Source: Spirochaetales bacterium
GTDB taxonomy: Bacteria; Spirochaetota; Spirochaetia; Treponematales; Rectinemataceae
Reading direction: 5' to 3'
Assembly (NCBI GenBank): GCA_015657395.1
Contig: JADLKI010000001.1
Span: forward strand, 60,571-66,919
Length of the DNA stretch: 6,349 bases
Shown: one piece after another, positions 1 to 6,281 of the stretch
Numbering within the stretch: position 1 is the first letter of the stretch
Layout: each line of letters begins with the position of its first letter
Program-made: the position numbers and the translations under genes
Notes under the pieces: model-generated
Seen by the model: only the letters and a program-made list of their open reading frames with translations
What the model was told of the DNA's origin: nothing
The model's database searches: none

Positions 1-1878
1 CCCCTCGTCCGGGGAATGGACGTGCGGACACTCCTCGGATTGCCGAGCCTTCCCGCCCAGGACGAAACGCTTGTCCAGGCAGAGCGGCGCTCGATCCGCA
101 CCGATATTTTCATCATCGGGGGAGGGCCCGCGGGCCTGGCAGCCGCGGCGGAGCTCGGAGGAATGGGGTATCAGGTGCTCGTCGCCGACGACAAGCCCAG
201 CGCAGGCGGAAAGCTCGTCCTGCAGACCCACAAGTTTTTCGGGTCGGAGTCGGACTGCTACGCGGGGACCCGCGGCATCGATATCGCACGTATTCTCCAA
301 GATGAGGCGACACGCCATCCTTCGGTGACGGTCCTCACGAATGCCCCCGTCGTCGGCCTCTATAAAGACAGAAAGGCCGGCATTTTCCTCAACTACGAAT
401 CCTACCTCCTCGTCGAGTTCACGGCCCTCGTTGTGGCGGCCGGCGCACGGGAGAAGGCCCTGCAGTTCCCAGGCTGGGACCTCCCCGGCGTCATCGGGGC
501 GGGAGCCTTCCAGACACTCGTCAACCGCGACCTTGTGAAGGCGTACCGGAAAATTCTCATCGTCGGCTCGGGCAATGTCGGCCTCATCGCCGCCTACCAT
601 GCCCTCCAGGCGGGAATCGGCGTCGCAGGCATCTTCGAGGCGGCAGGCAGAATCAGCGGCTATCAGGTCCACGCCGACAAGATTCGGCGCATGGGCGTGC
701 CGATTTTCCTGAACTCGACGATTCTGAGGGCGGAGGGCGCCGAGAAAGTCGAGCGCGCGTACGTCTCGGCCGTCGACGAGAAATTTCAGCCCGTCCCCGG
801 AACCGCCAGGGTCTATGAGGTCGACGCTGTCCTCATCGCCGTGGGGCTCTCGCCCTGCAATGAATTCCTCGAACAGGCCCGGCGCTACGGGATTATGGCG
901 GTTGCGGCGGGCGACGCATCGGAGATAGCCGAGGCTTCGAGCGCAGTATACGGCGGAAAGACGGCGGCGCTCCACCTTGCGCGCATGCTCGGCAAGAAGA
1001 CGGCGATACATGCCGACTGGGAGACGACGCGGCTGGTGCTCGCCTCGCGGCCGGGCGACAGCTACGAGCGCTCTCCCATCATTCCTGGCCCCGAGTGGAG
1101 GCCCGTATTCTTCTGCTCGGAGGAGATTCCCTGTAATCCCTGCGCGACAGTCTGTCCTGTGAATTCGATTCAGCTCAAGTCCCTGCGGGGCACCATCATG
1201 GACCTGCCCTATTTTGCGGGGAACCGGTGCACGGGCTGCGGGGCCTGCGTCGCGATCTGCCCCGGCCTCGCCATCGCGCTTGTGCGCAGGGTCGCCGACG
1301 ACAAGGCCCAGGTCGTTTTGCCTTGGGAATTCAATGTGGACTTCGACACAGGGGCTGAAATGGACCTTGTCGACCAGAAGGGCGGCTTTGTCGAGAGGGC
1401 TGCGGTCATCGCCAAACGCAAGGTCGCATCGAGAAACACCTGGCTTCTGACCTTCAGTGTGAACGTCGAACATGCATCGAGAATCGCCGGAATCCGCGTC
1501 CAGCCCGAAGGGGTGACCGCTCCTCTGGGCGGGGAATACGACGCCGGGGAGGCCGAGGCTGAGGCCTCCGACGTTCTGGATACGGTGCTCTGCCGCTGCG
1601 AGCGTGTCACGCTCAGGGAGGCCGTCGAGTTCATCAGGAAACACAATGTCCGCGACACCAATCAGCTCAAGTCTCTCCGCGTGGGCATGGGAGCCTGCGG
1701 AGGCAAGACCTGTTCCCAGCTTGTCGCAAAAGCTTTCGCACTGGCCGGCATCGACCCTGCTGATGTGGAGCCTCCGACGCAGAGGCCGCTTTTTATGGAA
1801 GTGCCGATGGGCTCTCTGGTCAACGAGGGCCTGCATAAGCTTGGAGGCAAGGATGCCGGGGCAAGGGGGGCCCCATGA
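1..1878 (+). CDS. FAD/NAD(P)-dependent oxidoreductase, HcnB/SoxA-like subunit with ferredoxin and BFD-like domains (5' partial)
   Basis: This is probably the electron-transfer subunit of a heteromeric amino-acid, opine or sarcosine-type dehydrogenase, passing electrons from the DAO-family partner encoded next. Numbered from the ATG at 16, it has an FAD-binding GGGPAG at residues 35-40, an NAD(P)-type GSGNVG at 184-189, and two [4Fe-4S] motifs (C367, C373, C376, C380 and C405, C408, C411, C415). A C-terminal BFD-like [2Fe-2S] domain has C526-x-C528 and C561-x4-C566. The ATG at 16 is a doubtful start. The frame is open to the window edge, no well-spaced ribosome site precedes it, and the residues PLVRG-MDVRT resemble the end of an HcnA-type [2Fe-2S] domain. 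The true protein therefore probably begins upstream and may carry that domain as a fusion, as in sarcosine oxidase alpha. The stop overlaps the next start (ATGA). Fold and cofactors are clear; the substrate is not. Confidence 0.88.
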   Translation, partial: PLVRGMDVRTLLGLPSLPAQDETLVQAERRSIRTDIFIIGGGPAGLAAAAELGGMGYQVLVADDKPSAGGKLVLQTHKFFGSESDCYAGTRGIDIARILQDEATRHPSVTVLTNAPVVGLYKDRKAGIFLNYESYLLVEFTALVVAAGAREKALQFPGWDLPGVIGAGAFQTLVNRDLVKAYRKILIVGSGNVGLIAAYHALQAGIGVAGIFEAAGRISGYQVHADKIRRMGVPIFLNSTILRAEGAEKVERAYVSAVDEKFQPVPGTARVYEVDAVLIAVGLSPCNEFLEQARRYGIMAVAAGDASEIAEASSAVYGGKTAALHLARMLGKKTAIHADWETTRLVLASRPGDSYERSPIIPGPEWRPVFFCSEEIPCNPCATVCPVNSIQLKSLRGTIMDLPYFAGNRCTGCGACVAICPGLAIALVRRVADDKAQVVLPWEFNVDFDTGAEMDLVDQKGGFVERAAVIAKRKVASRNTWLLTFSVNVEHASRIAGIRVQPEGVTAPLGGEYDAGEAEAEASDVLDTVLCRCERVTLREAVEFIRKHNVRDTNQLKSLRVGMGACGGKTCSQLVAKAFALAGIDPADVEPPTQRPLFMEVPMGSLVNEGLHKLGGKDAGARGAP

Positions 1879-3046
1879 AGCGCTTTGATGTGGTGATTAT
1901 CGGCGCGGGGTCCGTGGGTGTGCCGCTCTCCTGGCAGCTCGCCGAAAAGGGGCTGAGCGTGGCGGTCGTCGACGAAGAGGCGTCCTGGGGCAGGGGGCAG
2001 AACAGGGCGGCGATCGGCGGCGTGCGGGCGACACATTCGGATGCCGCCAAAATCCGCATCTGCCTCGAATCGATCGAGATATTCTCGACCCTTCAGTCGC
2101 AGCACGGCTTCGATGTCGAGTGGCGGCCCGGCGGCTACCTCTATGTGGCATATGATGCCGAGACAGAAGGCCAGTTCCGTTCGCTTCTGGAGAAACAGAA
2201 GGCCGCGGGCCTGAATATAGACTGGGTGAGCCCCGACACAGTAGCCCGGATGGCCCCCGGAATTCTCATGGACAAGCTCAGGGGAGGGACTTTCAGCCCG
2301 GAAGACGGCTACGCCTCTCCTCTGATGGCGGGAGCGCCTTCCACAGCCTGGCGCTTGAGGCGGGCGTCTCCTTTTTCTTCAATTCGCGCATCGAAAGGAT
2401 CCGCAAGGAAGGGGACAGGATCGCCTCGATTCAGGTGGGCGATGAGGAATTTGCCGCGAGCCTCTTTGTGAACGCCGCGGGAGCCAAAGCCGCGGATATC
2501 GCGAAGGTCGCAGGCTTCGAACTCCCCGTGTTCCCGGATTGCCACGAGGCGGGTGTCACCGAGCCGGTCGAGCGCTTCATGGAGCCGATGATCGTCGACA
2601 TCCGCTCCGATGCGGAGTCGGGCAACTACTATTTTTACCAGGCCTCCACCGGGCAGATTATATTCTGCATTACGCCGCGGCCGCAGATTTGGGGGCGGGA
2701 CAAGGACTCGACTTCGACCTTTCTGCCCCTCGTTGTGCGGCGGATGCTCGAGCTCTACCCGCGCCTGAGGAACCTCCGCGTGCGCAGGACATGGCGGGGC
2801 ATGTACCCCATGACGCCCGACGGCCTGCCGATCGTAGGGTATCCCGATTCCGCCGTGAATTTCCTGCAGGCGACGGGCATGTGCGGGCAGGGGTTCATGA
2901 TGGGGCCCGGCCTCGGTCGGCTCCTCGCGCGCACGATTGCCGCGGGCGGTTGCCACGACAGACCCGCCGGCGCCACGGAATACGGCTTTGTATTCGAGGA
3001 GCTCTCGATAAACCGCAGTTTCGACCACGTTGAGCTGCTCAAGTAA
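1875..3046 (+). pseudogene. DAO-family FAD-dependent oxidoreductase (HcnC / sarcosine oxidase beta-like), split by a frameshift
   Basis: This is the likely catalytic flavin subunit that oxidises an amine or amino acid and pairs with the preceding gene. The N-terminal part (1875-2471 as read) opens with VVIIGAGSVG, the ADP-binding GxGxxG at residues 10-15, followed by the NRAAIGGVR segment usual in this family. Homology-like sequence leaves this frame at about 2330 and resumes one frame over: SAFHSLALEAGV continues to the stop at 3044-3046. The C-terminal part (open from a GTG at 2435) has VNAAGA, GMYPMTPDGLPIVG and a GxGFMMGPGLG motif typical of the flavin-contacting end of DAO proteins. Restoring one base in the G run gives about 390 residues, a normal family length. 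The start overlaps the upstream stop (ATGA) behind a G-rich AAGGGGG, suggesting translational coupling. Whether this is a real mutation, recoding or a sequencing error cannot be told here. The GTG at 2435 is not a credible independent start. Confidence 0.82.
2328..2336 (+). other. Frameshift site in the DAO-family gene
   Basis: The sequence reads GCG GGA GCG in the upstream frame. DAO-like protein sequence continues only if one G is added to the three-G run at 2330-2332 (GCG GGG AGC), or if the ribosome slips back one base on the Gly codon. The run is short, which makes a homopolymer sequencing error possible but less typical. The upstream frame goes on for 46 codons of arginine- and serine-rich sequence that does not look like this family, and stops at 2471. 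Confidence 0.75.
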
Positions 3047-3075
3047 TTGACAAACAGACCGTGATTTGCGATAGT
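3047..3075 (+). promoter_or_regulatory. Sigma-70-type promoter for the Rrf2-nifS-nifU operon
   Basis: A perfect -35 hexamer TTGACA (3047-3052) is followed after 17 bases by GATAGT (3070-3075), a 4/6 match to TATAAT. It starts immediately after the stop codon of the DAO-family gene and lies in the only non-coding gap of appreciable size (61 bases) between genes. Transcription would start near 3082 and give a leader of about 25 bases. No terminator hairpin is visible between the upstream gene and this promoter, so read-through from region 1 is also possible. Confidence 0.6.
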
Positions 3076-3079
3076 GCAT

Positions 3080-3102
3080 ATTCAGATCAATCAAGTAGGA
3101 AT
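3080..3102 (+). promoter_or_regulatory. Possible operator for the Rrf2 regulator (imperfect dyad)
   Basis: ATTC at 3080-3083 and GAAT at 3099-3102 form the outer arms of an imperfect 23-base inverted repeat, with about 5 of 8 outer positions symmetric. It sits just downstream of the -10 box and covers the ribosome binding site of the regulator. This is the place expected for autorepression, common for Rrf2-family proteins. The symmetry is weak and it does not match the E. coli IscR type 1 consensus, so this is a candidate only. Confidence 0.25.
3097..3101 (+). promoter_or_regulatory. Ribosome binding site supporting the GTG start of the Rrf2 gene
   Basis: AGGAA lies six bases upstream of the GTG at 3108. 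The resulting N-terminus (MFQVPTKTQYAIRALVHL) fits the first helix of Rrf2 proteins, so the GTG start is preferred over any downstream codon. Confidence 0.6.
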
Positions 3103-3107
3103 TTACC

Positions 3108-3557
3108 GTGTTTCAAGTTCCCACAAAGACGCAGTATGCAATTCGCGCTCTCGTGCATCTCGTGCGGACGAAGTCCGCAAGCGTCGCGAGCATCGCCGAG
3201 GCCGAGCATATTCCCTTCAAGTACCTCGAGGCGATATTCGGTCAGCTCAAGAGTGCCGGCCTGCTCATCGCCGACAGAGGGCGCAGCGGGGGGTACAGGC
3301 TCGCCAGGGCTCCCGAGCTGATCCTGATGAGCGAAGTGGTGAAGGCCACGGAAGGCGACATCACGCCGGTGGGCTGTCTCGACGATGCGGGCTTCTGCAT
3401 CGTCTCCGAGGCATGTCTGCCCAGGCGCTTCTGGTTTGGCCTGAAGCGCACCGTGGATGCGTACCTCGAATCGGTGACACTCGCAGAGATTGCGGAGCCC
3501 GGATTTCTGCCCGCTCCGGATCCTTCCCAGAAAGAGTCTGCCGCAGCCAAAGACTAA
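3108..3557 (+). CDS. Rrf2-family transcriptional regulator, IscR-like, with candidate Fe-S ligands
   Basis: A 149-residue winged-helix regulator that probably senses Fe-S cluster status and controls its own operon. The N-terminal TKTQYAIRALVHL (6-18) and the wing motif RGRSGGYRLA (57-66) are diagnostic of Rrf2. Three cysteines, C90-x6-C97-x5-C103, match the ligand region of IscR (C-x5-C-x5-C in E. coli) with one extra residue in the first gap, so a [2Fe-2S] cluster is likely. The last 15 or so residues are a Pro/Ala/Ser/Lys-rich tail. It is the first gene of an operon with nifS (14-base gap to the preferred nifS start) and nifU. This order is the classic iscR-iscS-iscU arrangement. It could instead be a cysteine-metabolism (CymR-like) or NO/redox regulator of the same family, but the cysteines and neighbours favour an IscR-like role. 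Confidence 0.92.
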   Translation: MFQVPTKTQYAIRALVHLVRTKSASVASIAEAEHIPFKYLEAIFGQLKSAGLLIADRGRSGGYRLARAPELILMSEVVKATEGDITPVGCLDDAGFCIVSEACLPRRFWFGLKRTVDAYLESVTLAEIAEPGFLPAPDPSQKESAAAKD

Positions 3558-3563
3558 AAGGAG
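3558..3563 (+). promoter_or_regulatory. Ribosome binding site that decides the nifS start
   Basis: AAGGAG immediately follows the stop codon of the Rrf2 gene. It lies eight bases from the ATG at 3572 but only two from the in-frame ATG at 3566. The spacing favours the second ATG, giving an MDTRYVYMDYNATTPL start typical of NifS/IscS proteins. Confidence 0.7.
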
Positions 3564-3571
3564 AGATGGAC

Positions 3572-4762
3572 ATGGACACCCGCTACGTGTATATGGATTA
3601 CAACGCCACGACTCCTCTGAGGCCGGAAGTCCGCGATCTCATGGTGAGGGCCCTCGACGTCTACGGAAACGCATCGAGTCTGCACGCGCTGGGCAGGACG
3701 GCGCACGCCGAGATTGAAGAAACGAGGGCGAACGTCGCTGCGCTCATCGGCGCCAAAGAAGCTTCGGCCGTATATTTTACCTCCGGCGGCTCCGAGTCCA
3801 ACAACACTGTCTTCAACACAATGTTCCTGATAGGCAGAAAACAGGCCAGGCGCAAGATAATCACGACGGCCATCGAACACCCCTGTGTGCTCAACGCGGC
3901 GGCACACCTCAAGGACGAGGGCTTCCCCGTCGTCTTCCTCCCCGTCGACCGCGACGGGCTCATCGATATGGGCGCATACCGCGCCGAACTGGGGCCCGAT
4001 GTCCTCCTGGTTTCCGTGATGGCCGCCAACAACGAGATCGGCACTATCGAGAACATTGGCGAAATCGCCCGGCTTGCAAAGGCCGAGGGTGCCTTCGTCC
4101 ACACCGACGCGACGCAGGCTGTGGGGAAGGTGCCCGTCTCTGTCGAGGAGTGGAATGTCGATTATCTGACCCTCTCATGCCATAAGATTTACGGCCCCAA
4201 GGGCATCGGGGCGCTCTATGTGCGCCAGAAGGCGCCAATCGAGCCGCTGATCCGCGGCGGCCACCAGGAGAACGGTGTCCGGGCGGGAACCTACAACAAC
4301 CTCGGCATCATTGGTTTTGGCGAGGCCGCGCGGCTCGCGAAGGAAGAACTCCCGGAATACCGGCAGCGGGTGGGCGGCCTCAGGGCGATGCTGCGCGACC
4401 TGATCCTTGAGAGGATTCCGATGGTGCGCATCAATGGCCATCCTGTCCACGCGCTGCCGAACACCCTGAATGTCTCTTTTCCGGGGGCGGAGGGAGAGTC
4501 GATCCTGCTCTCGCTCGACCTGGAGGGAATCGAAGTCTCCACCGGCTCGGCATGCGCTTCGGGGAGCCTCGAGCCCTCGCACGTGCTCATGGCAATCGGC
4601 CTGGGGCCCGAGCTCGCGCACGGCTCGATCCGCTTTTCGCTCGGCAGGTACACGACCGAGGATGAAGTGCGCTATGTCGCCGAAAAGCTGCCGCCGATCA
4701 TCGCGCGCCTGAGGAAAATGTCGACCGTCCCGCTGGAAGAGCTCGCCCAGGAAATCAGGTAA
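3572..4762 (+). CDS. nifS: Cysteine desulfurase, NifS/IscS type
   Basis: A PLP-dependent enzyme that removes sulfur from L-cysteine to give alanine and an enzyme persulfide, supplying sulfur to the NifU scaffold encoded next. At 396 residues it has normal family length. It begins with YMDYNATTPL. The cofactor-binding residues are visible: SGGSESNN (71-78), the EHP motif with H103, D179 and Q182 in HTDATQAVG, and the PLP lysine K205 in SCHKIYGPKG. The catalytic cysteine is C328 in TGSACASGSLEPSHVL; this loop is of the group I NifS/IscS kind, not the SufS kind. The start at 3572 is chosen on ribosome-site spacing. The frame stays open upstream to 3074 but there it runs antiparallel to no homology and overlaps the Rrf2 gene, so that part is not coding. 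The nifU gene follows after 21 bases. Whether it is housekeeping IscS or dedicated NifS cannot be decided; no nitrogenase genes are in view. Confidence 0.96.
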   Translation: MDTRYVYMDYNATTPLRPEVRDLMVRALDVYGNASSLHALGRTAHAEIEETRANVAALIGAKEASAVYFTSGGSESNNTVFNTMFLIGRKQARRKIITTAIEHPCVLNAAAHLKDEGFPVVFLPVDRDGLIDMGAYRAELGPDVLLVSVMAANNEIGTIENIGEIARLAKAEGAFVHTDATQAVGKVPVSVEEWNVDYLTLSCHKIYGPKGIGALYVRQKAPIEPLIRGGHQENGVRAGTYNNLGIIGFGEAARLAKEELPEYRQRVGGLRAMLRDLILERIPMVRINGHPVHALPNTLNVSFPGAEGESILLSLDLEGIEVSTGSACASGSLEPSHVLMAIGLGPELAHGSIRFSLGRYTTEDEVRYVAEKLPPIIARLRKMSTVPLEELAQEIR

Positions 4763-4783
4763 TTCCCATACAGGAGCAGGATA

Positions 4784-5386
4784 ATGGATGTGTTTCAGTG
4801 GCTATATTCGGATACTGTCAAAGATCACTTCACCAATCCGCGCAATGTCTATGATCCGGATAGAGATAAGGACTTTCGGCCCGACGCCGAGGGCATGGTC
4901 GGCAACATAAGGTGCGGCGACCAGATGATGTTCATGCTGAAGATCGAGGACGACATCATCACCGATGTCCGCTGGAAGACCTATGGCTGCGCGTCGGCGA
5001 TCGCCTCGACCTCGATGCTCTCGGAGACTGTCGTGGGCATGAACATACGCGATGCGTATCACATCAGGCCTGCGGATATCGCGAATCGCCTCGGCGGTCT
5101 GCCCGAGAACAAGATCCACTGTTCGGTGCTGGGGGACAAGGCGCTGCGCGCGGCGATCGACGTGTATCTTGAACAACATGGAAGGGCCGGGGAATTCAAG
5201 GACGAAAGTGCCCAGATCATCTGCAAATGCCTGAACATCAGCGATAAGGATATCGAAGAGGCCGTCAGGCAGGGCGCGCACGACTGGTATACCCTCCAGG
5301 AAGCGACAAAGATCGGCACCGTGTGCGGCTCCTGCAAGGCCAAGGCTGAAGAACTCCTGCATGAATTTGTCCATATCTACGGCTGA
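4784..5386 (+). CDS. nifU: NifU-like Fe-S cluster scaffold: IscU domain plus BFD-like [2Fe-2S] domain
   Basis: The scaffold on which clusters are assembled from NifS-derived sulfur. Residues 1-130 are an IscU domain, opening with YSDTVKDHFTNPRN and carrying the three cluster ligands C44 (in RCGD, with the conserved D46), C69 (YGCASAIASTSM) and C113 (KIHCSVLGDKALRAAI). Residues 145-195 are a BFD-like domain with C147-x-C149 and C181-x2-C184, equivalent to the permanent [2Fe-2S] domain in the middle of Azotobacter NifU. The protein stops at 200 residues, so the C-terminal Nfu domain of full-length NifU (around 300 residues) is absent. The LPPEK loop that IscU proteins use to bind HscA is replaced by LPENK (106-110), consistent with no HscA/HscB in the operon. 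A good AGGAG (4772-4776) lies seven bases before the ATG. The end overlaps the glycosylase gene by 26 bases. Confidence 0.94.
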   Translation: MDVFQWLYSDTVKDHFTNPRNVYDPDRDKDFRPDAEGMVGNIRCGDQMMFMLKIEDDIITDVRWKTYGCASAIASTSMLSETVVGMNIRDAYHIRPADIANRLGGLPENKIHCSVLGDKALRAAIDVYLEQHGRAGEFKDESAQIICKCLNISDKDIEEAVRQGAHDWYTLQEATKIGTVCGSCKAKAEELLHEFVHIYG

Positions 5387-6224
5387 AGGGATCGCTGAAG
5401 CACGGACATTTCTGCTCGAAAAGGGTCGGAGCTGCTACCGAGAGCTCCCCTGGCGCGGCGACGTGAGCCCATGGGCGGTTCTCGTCTCCGAGATCATGCT
5501 CCAGCAGACGCAGGTGCCCCGTGTTTCGGCGGTATACCCGCGGTGGATCGAGCGCTTTCCGCTTCCCTCGGCCCTCGCCGGACTGCCCGTCCCGGAGGTG
5601 CTCGCGGCATGGAGCGGGCTCGGCTACAACAGGCGCGCACTCTCTCTGCACAGGACGGCGAAAATCCTTGCCCGGGACTACGACGACGCGGTGCCGGCCT
5701 CCGAAGAGGCGCTCCGGAACCTTCCGGGTATCGGCGTCTACACTGCGCGCGCGGTGCTGGCCTTCGCCTTCAACATCCCTTCGGTGTTTCTGGAGACGAA
5801 CATCCGCACGGTGTTCATCCGCCACTTCTGCGGCTCCGAAGAGCAGGTCGGCGACAGGGAGCTCGAAAAGATCGGAGAGGCGCTTCTGGACCAGGAAAAT
5901 CCCCGAGACTGGTATACCGCGCTCATGGATTACGGGGCCTGGCTCAAGGTTCACGAGAGCAATTTCGGGAAAAAGGCGAGCATGTACCGGCCGCAGTCGC
6001 CTTTCAGGGGCTCCGAGCGGGAGCTCCGGGGCGCCATCCTGAAAAGACTCCTCGAGACATCGCCGCTCACGCTTACGGAGCTGTCCTATCGGGTCGCGGC
6101 CGACCTGCAGCGGGTCTCCCTCTGCGCCGAAAAGCTGGAAAAAGAAGGTTTTGTGCACATTGCGCGCGGAGATTTCGTGTCGGATGCGGGCGGAACCTCC
6201 GTGAGCCTTGCGGATTCCCCGTAA
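5361..6224 (+). CDS. MutY-like HhH-GPD DNA glycosylase lacking the [4Fe-4S] cluster motif
   Basis: A base-excision repair glycosylase most like A/G-specific adenine glycosylase. It has LPWR (29-32), SEIMLQQTQV (43-52) with catalytic-type E44, WSGLGYNRRA (84-93), and the helix-hairpin-helix LPGIGVYTARAV (121-132). At the position of the catalytic Asp of MutY (LDGNV) it has LETN (144-147), that is Glu145. After ALMDYGAWLK (187-196), where MutY and Nth have four cluster cysteines (C-x6-C-x2-C-x5-C), there are none; the only cysteines are C25, C157 and C255. The C-terminal 70 residues look like a small winged-helix segment, not the NUDIX-like 8-oxoG recognition domain of full MutY (about 350 residues). 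From memory, a clade of annotated adenine glycosylases shares the ETNIRTVF and cluster-less features, so this is probably a natural subfamily, but its substrate is uncertain. The ATG lies inside nifU, preceded only by weak purine-rich sequence, suggesting translational coupling. Confidence 0.87.
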   Translation: MNLSISTAEGIAEARTFLLEKGRSCYRELPWRGDVSPWAVLVSEIMLQQTQVPRVSAVYPRWIERFPLPSALAGLPVPEVLAAWSGLGYNRRALSLHRTAKILARDYDDAVPASEEALRNLPGIGVYTARAVLAFAFNIPSVFLETNIRTVFIRHFCGSEEQVGDRELEKIGEALLDQENPRDWYTALMDYGAWLKVHESNFGKKASMYRPQSPFRGSERELRGAILKRLLETSPLTLTELSYRVAADLQRVSLCAEKLEKEGFVHIARGDFVSDAGGTSVSLADSP

Positions 6225-6259
6225 GATCGGGCCGGAGGGCGGCGGCCACTGTCGGCCAT

Positions 6260-6277
6260 GGGCGCGGCCATGCGCCC
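6260..6277. terminator. GC-rich hairpin downstream of the glycosylase gene, possible weak terminator
   Basis: GGGCGC (6260-6265) and GCGCCC (6272-6277) form a six-pair stem with a six-base loop, 36 bases after the stop codon of the glycosylase. No T run follows on either strand, so it is not a canonical intrinsic terminator. It could still end or stabilise transcripts from both sides if the gene at the right edge is convergent. The rest of 6225-6281 is GC-rich with nothing else recognisable. Confidence 0.35.
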
Positions 6278-6281
6278 GAAA

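Noticed and set aside
2435..3046. The C-terminal half of the DAO-family gene as an independent 203-residue protein starting at GTG 2435
   Set aside because: Homology-like sequence extends upstream of the GTG to about 2333 in the same frame, there is no ribosome site, and the piece lacks the FAD-binding N-terminus.
2309..3094. Long minus-strand open frame (261 codons) opposite the DAO-family gene
   Set aside because: Its sequence is rich in Arg, His and Gly with no recognisable motif, and it covers a clearly conserved forward gene. Long antisense frames are expected in GC-rich DNA.
3074..3571. Upstream in-frame extension of nifS, which would give a 562-residue protein
   Set aside because: The extra 166 residues are a low-likelihood, Arg/Ser-rich frame-shifted reading of the Rrf2 gene. 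A strong ribosome site and the normal NifS N-terminus mark 3572 as the start.
5265..6158. Minus-strand open frame (297 codons) opposite the glycosylase gene
   Set aside because: Antisense shadow of a gene with clear HhH-GPD motifs; no domain signature of its own.
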